Shown here one piece after another: positions 27,601-36,600 of a stretch of 64,000 nucleotides of DNA (its first letter is position 1; each line of letters begins with the position of its first letter). Origin of the DNA: Psococerastis gibbosa (taxonomy: Eukaryota; Arthropoda; Insecta; Psocodea; Psocidae); the NCBI GenBank assembly GCA_963971405.1, contig OZ020484.1, positions 12,338,001 through 12,402,000 on the forward strand, given 5' to 3'. Position numbers and translations under genes: made by a program. The notes under the pieces were generated by a model. It had not been told where the DNA came from and did not search any database. It worked only from the letters and a program-made list of their open reading frames with translations.

Positions 27601-30600
27601 GAGTCTGTTGTAGAACAGGAACCGAGACGTAAGTAGAACGTAAGGGAACCAAATAGGCCTACTTGTTGTAGAATGTTCCTTAAAAGTGTTGGTTATTATT
27701 GGGCACTAGTATCTACAGTTATAATACTACTTTGATAATAAGTAGAATCTTTATATTTCTTTATTTAAGCCGGCTATTCCACTTGTCAATATTTCGTCAT
27801 TTGTGCATGAATAATTGATGAGAGGTTTGTTTTACTCTATGTCATTGTCCATTTTAACTTCCGCATGTTAAAATTGATCAATGGCCATAGAGTAGAATCA
27901 CTCTTTACAAGCAATAAATAACTAAAATTAAACAATGGCGTCGTCTGGAGATGATAAATAATTTAAATTAATTTCTTAGAACGAACGGATTATTTCATAA
28001 TTTAAATCATAAAATTTCTTGTAGATTATAAAATTAAAGGAAAGACGGTGGGTAACCTTACAAAATTGGAAAAAATTGAAGACAAAAATCGTCAATTACA
28101 TTGGTTGTCCCGAAGGAATGTTGGTTTCATATGAAGTTTCCATCAAGCCTATTGCATTTTCAAAAGCCAATCCCATGAAAAGAACTTAGTCAAGTTGCGA
28201 TTGATACCCCATCCGGAGCTTGGTAGTGACTGCTAGTTAGGCTACTAAGCCCAGTTTTGACTTTTGAGTGATTGGTTTTGTTTTATTTGAAGTCATAGCA
28301 TTATGATGTGATTAAAAACTCACAATTGCCAGCAGTTGCAAAGACTTACTTCACTTTCTTATATATATATTTCTTGCAGCTCGTTTAAAACGAAAGGTAC
28401 TAACAGAAAAAGAGGTAGAAAATGTGAAAGACGATACGCCTAGCCTGAAGAAAGGTTCATCGAGAATGTTCCGAAACCTACGTGACAGAGGAATTATTTC
28501 TTACACAGAGTATCTTTTCCTGCTCTCCATTTTGACAAGTAAGCTACTAACTGTGTTATTTTTTTTAAATTATTTTAAATTGATGTTGTATTATATTACA
28601 GTATACTGTATATAGTAATGACATTAAACTAACTTTGGTGGAAGAGGTAACCTCCTCGTTATAACAGAAATCCTCTAATTTCGGTTTATGCTTTATGTAG
28701 ACAAGTTCCGCTTGTATGAGTGCAGGTGGTCACTGGTCGGTTCAGATTCAAAAGTCAATAGTTCAATTATTTATTTGTTCATTTGGCTCGTTCCCATACG
28801 TGGTTAAGATGAACTAACACCTGTTACAATGTCAATGGTAAGTATACGTCTGAGCTTCTCCATTGGCACTTGTAGTCGGTGTAGGTTGATAGCGAGGAGT
28901 GAAGCAATTGAACAGAGTGAACAAATCAGCGATTGGTTGACAGCAACTCCCTGCATAGCATCCTCCAGTTCTTTCGGTCCTGCGCTTTCTTCTTCAGCTC
29001 TTGGTACGTTGAATTCCTTCTTCGGCCGCCCTCTTCTATTTGTTCCTTGCACTGTGCCCATACATATTAATATGCACGCTGTACGTGGCCTATAGGTCTA
29101 ATCGCCGATTGGACACTTTTTGGCCTAACTTGTACTGTGGGCTATACATAATTGAGGAAACTTGTTTGCTCTCCACCAGTTCCAAGGGAAAGTATTTAAA
29201 TGTAAACTCGGAATCTCTTTATGGCATCGAAATCCGTTAGCCTGTGGGAGTACGATAGGTAGAGACCCTTTCAAGGTATGTGATGAGATTAAGCCATCGT
29301 AAATCAGAGTTATAGTGTAAATCATGGTGACTGTCAAAGTGGTCGTGATCATGCTCTCAATAGGAATATTGTGATAAACCAAAGCCAAGGCATAATGCAC
29401 CCTTCTCAGTTCACACCTTGTTCTACAATTGATATCTGGAAAATTATGAAAAAATTTAATTTATTCATTTTATGAAACATTGACCCTTTTCTACGCCTGC
29501 ATCCTAATATTGTACTATATTTAATTAAGTTAATTGGTTAATTTCGCAAATTTTTTTGTCAAGACATGTAGAGAAGTGGTACAGACTCCAATTTTCACCC
29601 AAAAGGTTGTTGGTTCGAGTCCCACACTTGCTACATTTTCTGGCCATTTTTTGGGAGGGCATGAAAAGCAGGTGGTCCCGGGCCTTCCTAGTTGAGTGTA
29701 AGAGAGGGCATTACAGCCCTAACTCCGCTAGGTTGGCTTGGTAATAGAACAAAAAGTCAATATTTACTTATTTATTATTTATTTATAAAACCTAGCATGG
29801 GAAATCTGATGGGCCCCCGTAGGCATTTGTTCTCGTCCGATTTGATCTCGACTGATTTGATTTGGACTGATTTGTTTGTAAATTACTTTATTATCGTTCA
29901 ATATAATATTCATTCATTCGGAAATTAGAGAATATGATTTGAAAAAATGTGTAGAAAGATTGACAGTGTCTTCGACATATTGGACTCAAGCACACATGGT
30001 CTCTCCCGATGAGATGTTCACATAAATAAATAAATTTTGACTTTTTGTTTATTACTAAGCGAACCTAGCGGAGTTAAGGTTATAAAGCTCTCTCTTACAC
30101 TCAACTAGGAAGACCCGGGACCGCCTCCTTTACATACCCTCCGAAGCATGGCCAGAAAGTGTAGCATGCAGTAGGTCCCCTTCTGTTGAGGTCGAATTTC
30201 TCCTTGGTGCACTTTTATTCTTGCAGTAGCCACTACTAGGTACTGGAGCCAACGGCCTTACCATGATGAATCCAGGAGAACAGAGTATGTTTCAAACTGC
30301 GGCAAACTTGGTAGTGTGCACAGCGTTGGCAGGGGAACATGGTGGGACATGACTACGCGCAGAGGCTATACCAGTCAGTCTACGTGCGTGTCGAGTCCTG
30401 GTCACCTCCGATTTAATCGTGTGACTTTACTATGTTCCCCAAGTGGTTCGGAATCCACTATAATCAGGAGGTCCACCTTGTCAGTCAACTCCCCTTTCCC
30501 CCGAGGTCAAAGAGTCTGCCCTTAGGGTGCCTCAAGTTAACAAACAGACTCACTCCCCCCGCCACGCTGACCGGGTTGCTTTAAGCAGAAATTCTGAAAA

Positions 30601-33600
30601 CAACAACAACAACTAGGTACTGGAAGCCCCTTGATGAATTTGCAGTTTCAATGATTTTTTTTAATAGCTGATGTTTTCTTTCAGAGCCACAATCTGGCTT
30701 CCGTATCGCGTTTAATATGTTTGACACTGACGGAAACGAAAGAGTTGACAAAAATGAATTTTTAGTGGTAAGTCTTGAGATTCCAGGTTGGTTGTTCATG
30801 TATTGAAACTCCTTAATGATAACTAAGCTATGTATCGAGTCAGTGCTTGAAAAAATCTGGTTCAGTATTCTCTCTAAATAAGAGTAACTTAGTAGGTACT
30901 CGTATTATAGGTAAATTATTAATATATAGTAATTTAAATATAAAAATTAAAAAAACTACTAGATTAGGACTTAAGGCCTACAACCTACCGGTACTTACGA
31001 TTAGTGATTATTAAATAATAATGATTTGGTTATGTTTTGATCTGGCTTTCCCATTCGCAATCCCAATGAATTAATATTAATGTATTGTATTTACCTTAAT
31101 AATGTTACCACGCTCTAAGGTATACATTTTTAACAAAAAATAATAAAACCGTATGGATGATTCGTCTTGTTAGTCTATTCAAAAGTAGAAACTGTCTAAA
31201 TAGCTTAAAGCTTAAATCCTATCTAGTAACCACTACTTACTTAGCTTTTTGTAATTTACAGAGAGACTTAAAACCTTATATTAATCAGAATAGGTAGTAA
31301 AAAAATTATTGTAGGCCTAGTGTAGTTGGCATGCGAGTAGGCAGGGCTAATTAACCTAACTACTCCCATGTGATGGTCACATTAAAATTGCATAATGATG
31401 TTACTTTGATTAAAGATGTAATGTTGTGATTACGCTTAATTTTCCTTCCTTTAGGTGTAAAGAATCTTGTGAATTTAATGGACTCTTCCTTACGTGGAAG
31501 CGTATTGCCTATTACGGTTGTGAGCACGCTTTGAGCCTTGCGGCAATTCGATGGTGCACGCTAGCTATGCTACAACATAGTTGATTTGACAACCCAACCG
31601 CTTGATTTTTTATTTTTATTAGTTGCTGGGGTTGTAGTCCCAATTAGTAGCGCCGTATTGTGGACACTAATGTGGTTTATCTCAACAGCTTGTAGGGATA
31701 ATCGCGCACCACAACTCGAGGATCTTGATCGATACGGACTTGGACCAAGAATCACGGAAATTTGTGAGTTTTGGGGGATTGTACAGCCAACCGAACATCT
31801 CAGGCCTTTTGCGTCTTTTATGAAGATAGCCTGTACAAATTAGTTTATATTAAAAGGATATGCTACATAGAAAATTGGCACCCCCAAACTAACTAAATAT
31901 TAATAATTTTTTATTTCATTAACTCAGCAAGTTATTAAAAATTTGGCTTAAAAAGCTACTTCGTGCATCATATAATCGGGTATATTTACTTTTTCGGATT
32001 TGTAGCTATTCAAAAAAAACCAGATTACGCGACATTTTGGTCGCCATTGGTTTTTACGAAAGAACAAAAAAAAAGTAAACATTTGAAAACAAAAAAGAAA
32101 ACATTTGAATTCTAACTTGACGAGATTCTTAATTTTCTTAGACTCCATTGATGACAGTCATCCTACTTATAAAATCGTATTTGCTCGCGGCTTCCTATAG
32201 ATTTCAACGAAGCTCTAAATACATTCTTAGGATTTGTTGAGTATAATGTGGCATTGCACGCCTTACATGAACTGGCGTTAGTCCACCTCTCTTTTTCATT
32301 TTTATAAATTGTTCAAATCACATAGATGTTCGGTTAGGCGGTGTAATGAGTTGTGTCTGACATTAAAAGAGTTTGTTTTTGCCTGCAGCTAATCTTATTC
32401 GCTTGCGCCTCAGGAGTTCTTCTGTCCATGCAGTGTCAATGTGCTCGCATTCTCGCTTAATGTCTTCATCAACATAATTTCCCTCTTATAAATTGGTGCT
32501 TGGGTACTCAACGATTCTCGCGTTGGTTTCAGCTCGTGAACGTTGTTCGTAACAAAAATAAATCTAGGCAACGTCCTAGAGAACAACTGCAAAAGCAGGA
32601 CCCTGCTCCAATACCTATTACTAAAAAAAACAACAAGAAATCGTACTTTGGGTCTATCGTAAGTTTAAGGACCCCGTAGAATTCAGCTGTTCATCTCTTC
32701 ATATTGTGCTGCTACCTTCTAACTGCATTGTGTGAAATAACTTTTTCCCCATAATTTTTTTGCCGATGCGTTCCTTATATGTTTCTGCTGTGTCGTCTGG
32801 GACTTTTAATTGCTTATATCAGGGGTGTCATCATATTAAAGGTCAATAATTGCCCCCTAACCATTTAAATTAAATAAAAGTTTAGAAAAAATATGTCAGT
32901 TACTGAATTAAATGTTGCAATTTTTTTACACAGTATATATAATTTATTATGGTTGAACTATTAGATCACGCTTTCGTGAATTTGGCTTGTCTCTTTGATG
33001 AACTAAAAATGACACCTCTGCGTAAGATAGAAATAACATTACGATATAATGAGCCAACGGGCTGGAATTCATTTTCACATAGATATAGGCTAGGGTGTGT
33101 TCAAGGATGTAATTATACAATTTCTATTTTTTTTTTTTTTAAATTTAATTTTAGGACGCATATGCCACAAACGTTGCCTCGCGCCCTAAAATTAAAAAAA
33201 ATATATAGGTACGGTATGCAAAGTGCTCATACTACGGACCAACGAAACTGTGATAACCAATGAGTGACAAGAATGCCTGCTGACGTCAGTATCCTTCCAG
33301 GTTAGGCGGCTATTCTATCGGCTTCATTTGTGATACTGTCCCTGACGTTTGTTTTGTTTTAAGGAGACTATTATGTAGATACTTAACTTATCTATTATAA
33401 ATTAAGTTATAATATGGTAGAGACTTATTGATGATGTCTGCTACCATATTATAACTTAATTTATAATAGATAAGTTAAGTATCTACATAAGAGTCTTCTT
33501 AAAACAGAACAAACGTCAGTGACAGTATCACAAATGAAGCAAATTGGCCGGTGGAATAGCTGCCTTACCACAACCGGGAAGTAGGCAGTTAGCCTACCGA

Positions 33601-36600
33601 GCACTTTATCGCACTGTCTTCAAAGTTCAAACGCACCCTCCCCTTAAGTGGCAATGCAAATAAATTCCAGCTCAGTTGAGCTTGAGCTATTTTTCACTGT
33701 CAACTGTCTGCTTATGCTGTGTTTATATGTTCACAAATTACCATTGGGTTTAGTTATTAATGCAAGATCTAACAGAAATGTTTAAATATTGCAGATGGAA
33801 AAAATTTTCAGCCATGCATGGAAAGACAGACGTGGAGTGAAGGATGTTGAAAGTATCGGCGGTGAAGATGGCAGCCAAGTAACTGAGGAATATGTAGACG
33901 ATGAACAGGTATCCAGTATAGATACAGCCTAGGAAATAAAGTACAATTGAATGAGAAATAGCTTTTACGACTTATAAGCTAAGTAACACATACGAATTTG
34001 GAAGCCGACAGAAGCCACAGGCAACAATTTTTGACGGGAGAAGCAGAAGTAATGATTGAAAAGTAAATGCTTGAGGGGAATAAAACTGCATTAAAAAGAG
34101 ACAGCTCGACAGGCACTATTGACTCAGCTGCATTCCCTATTGAAACCTATTATGTAGGCCTATCCATAATTATATGACTGTAGGATTTGAACCCGCCTTA
34201 TTAAGTTACAAGTTACTAAATATGATATGCGCATGTACCGTTCAATACAATACAATACACCTGTACTTTTAAGAAGCAAAATATTATACCTGCCTATGTC
34301 CGACTGAAATGTAGTAAAATTTGCCTATCTTCCATTCCATATTCCCAATCCTTTCAGGGCTTGCAAAGGAAACACTTGGTAGACACGACGTTGACCGTCC
34401 ATTTTTTTGGAAAAAAGGGCCGGGAAGAACTCAAGTTTGAAGGATTTCAGCGTTTTATGGAAAACCTACAAAGTGAAGTCTTGGAGTTGGAATTCAATGA
34501 ATTCTCAAAGGGGCATGATACTATTACTGAGGCTGATTTCGCCAAGATCCTTCTGCGTTACACATACTTGGACACAGACGAGTTAGTTCAATTTTTTTTA
34601 GAATTCTTGAATTATTTAGTATCTATATAATATGCATATTCATAGCGATGGCACTACCTATAGTGTTTGTATGTCTCTAGTGTGGAATAAAATAATTCGC
34701 TAGGCTACTTCGGAAGAAAAAAAAAAACTCAAAAATTGTCGATTTCGACTAGCACTAAAATATTATTTGAAAAATCTATTTTGCATTAATATAGTGTGTA
34801 TATTTTCCGCCGTCAGGTAGCCTAATTCATTATTTAAAAAAAACTTTAGAGCTTCAATTTCTGTAAATTGATATTAGAAATTGATAGAATTGTGTGCTTT
34901 TTCTTCCGAAGTAGCGATATGCATTAACAACTTTGGTAGTTAAATAAGGACTTTAAGGACTTTTTTTGTTCTATTACTAAGCCAACCTAGCGGACTTAGG
35001 GCTATAAAGCCCTCTCTTACACTCAACTAAGAAAGCCCGGGACCGCCTGCTTTACATGCCCTCCGAAGCATGGCCAGAAAATGTAGGAAGTGTAGGACTC
35101 GAACCAACAACCTTTCGGGTGAAAGTCAGAGTCCGTACCACTGCTCTACATGTTATCTTCTTACAAAGTTAATAATGAGTATTAAGCTTATCCGAACTTG
35201 ATTGCAGTTCTGGTAATTTAAACGAAACTTTAAAGCTTATACTTTGTGCATTAGGTATGACATGTTCCTTGATCGTCTATTGGATAGAGTTAAGGAGGAG
35301 AAGGGAATAACTTTTGAGGAGTTCAAAGGATTCTGCCAGTTCCTTAACAACCTGGAAGATTTCGCCATAGCAATGAAGATGTACACACTCGCAGATCATC
35401 CTATTTCGAAAGGTAAAACTTACCAATACTTGTATAAATTTAATTGTCTCTTCAACGATACCATCCTCTTATAAATCATTATCTGCCGGGCAATTAAAAG
35501 TTTTCAATTCTCTTGAGGTATTGAAAATAGTTACGGTGAAATGTAGATTATTACCCTCAGATTTTGATTTTTAACCTATGCAGTCCTACAGAACGCCATA
35601 ACATGGTCACTTTCTGCAGCTTTATTTATGTTTATTGCAGACGAATTTCACCGAGCTGTGAAAATTTGTACGGGCAATAGCCTTAGCCGGCATCTAGTCC
35701 ATACTGTTTTTGCCATATTTGACGAAGATGGCGACGGTCATCTCAGCTATAGGGAATTTATTGCTATTATGAAGGATAGGCTACATCGCGGTTTTAAGGT
35801 AGGTACTATTTCAGCCTCAGCTTGTTAGAAATTAAAGCGTTTTCTTGCCTATAGTACACCTAAAATGCCAGGCATAATTGGATTTTTTCTTTCATACATG
35901 TCAATATATATTTCACAGTACAGTAGCACATTAAAGAACGATTTAAGTATCCATCTCCTGGCCCTTTCTTCTAATGTTCGAAAAATTAGGGGGGGGGGGA
36001 GCTGTCAACCCCCACCGACTACAGTCGATAAAGAACAAGCTGGGGCAAACAATTGACAAAATGTAACAGGCGCATGCATGGCATAACCAAGGGCCCACTT
36101 TTAGGGCCAGTCAGGAAATTTTACCCACAATAATTTTCGGGTAATTATCGATGCTTTGGGATATGGTGAAACGTGACTGAAATACAAATTCTCATTTCTC
36201 GGTCGTATTCAAATTTCCGGGATAATATCCCATTTTACGATCAGGCCTGTATTAAAAATGCAGTTGCTGTGTAGGCATTTCAATTAAAAGTTTCCTAAAA
36301 TAGAGCTAATAAGCAATGAACTAATTTCACTTAGAAAAGTCCGAATATGCACTGTACCCTCAGGTGATTTAAGCATTTTAATTATTTCCATTGTCTTCTT
36401 TCAAGTCTTACGCAAAGAACGAAGGATGGGAGGCTTTCAAGTTCTGCGTTAAGCAAGAAATGAAAGTTCCAGTGTAGACGGTAAATTATAAGGACGCATT
36501 TTGCCATGCTTTTTGCTTTTAAAAGTATTCGGCTTGGTGTCACAACCAGCCTAAGGGTGTACGTCCCGTAGAAAATTGGCAGCCCGAAATTTTTAATACT

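Noticed and set aside
31586-31843. Open frame with a hydrophobic start and a DLDRYGLGPRITE string
   Set aside because: It looks more protein-like than its surroundings, but I recognise no family and the splice context is weak; it lies within a MICU intron and is not in phase with its exons.
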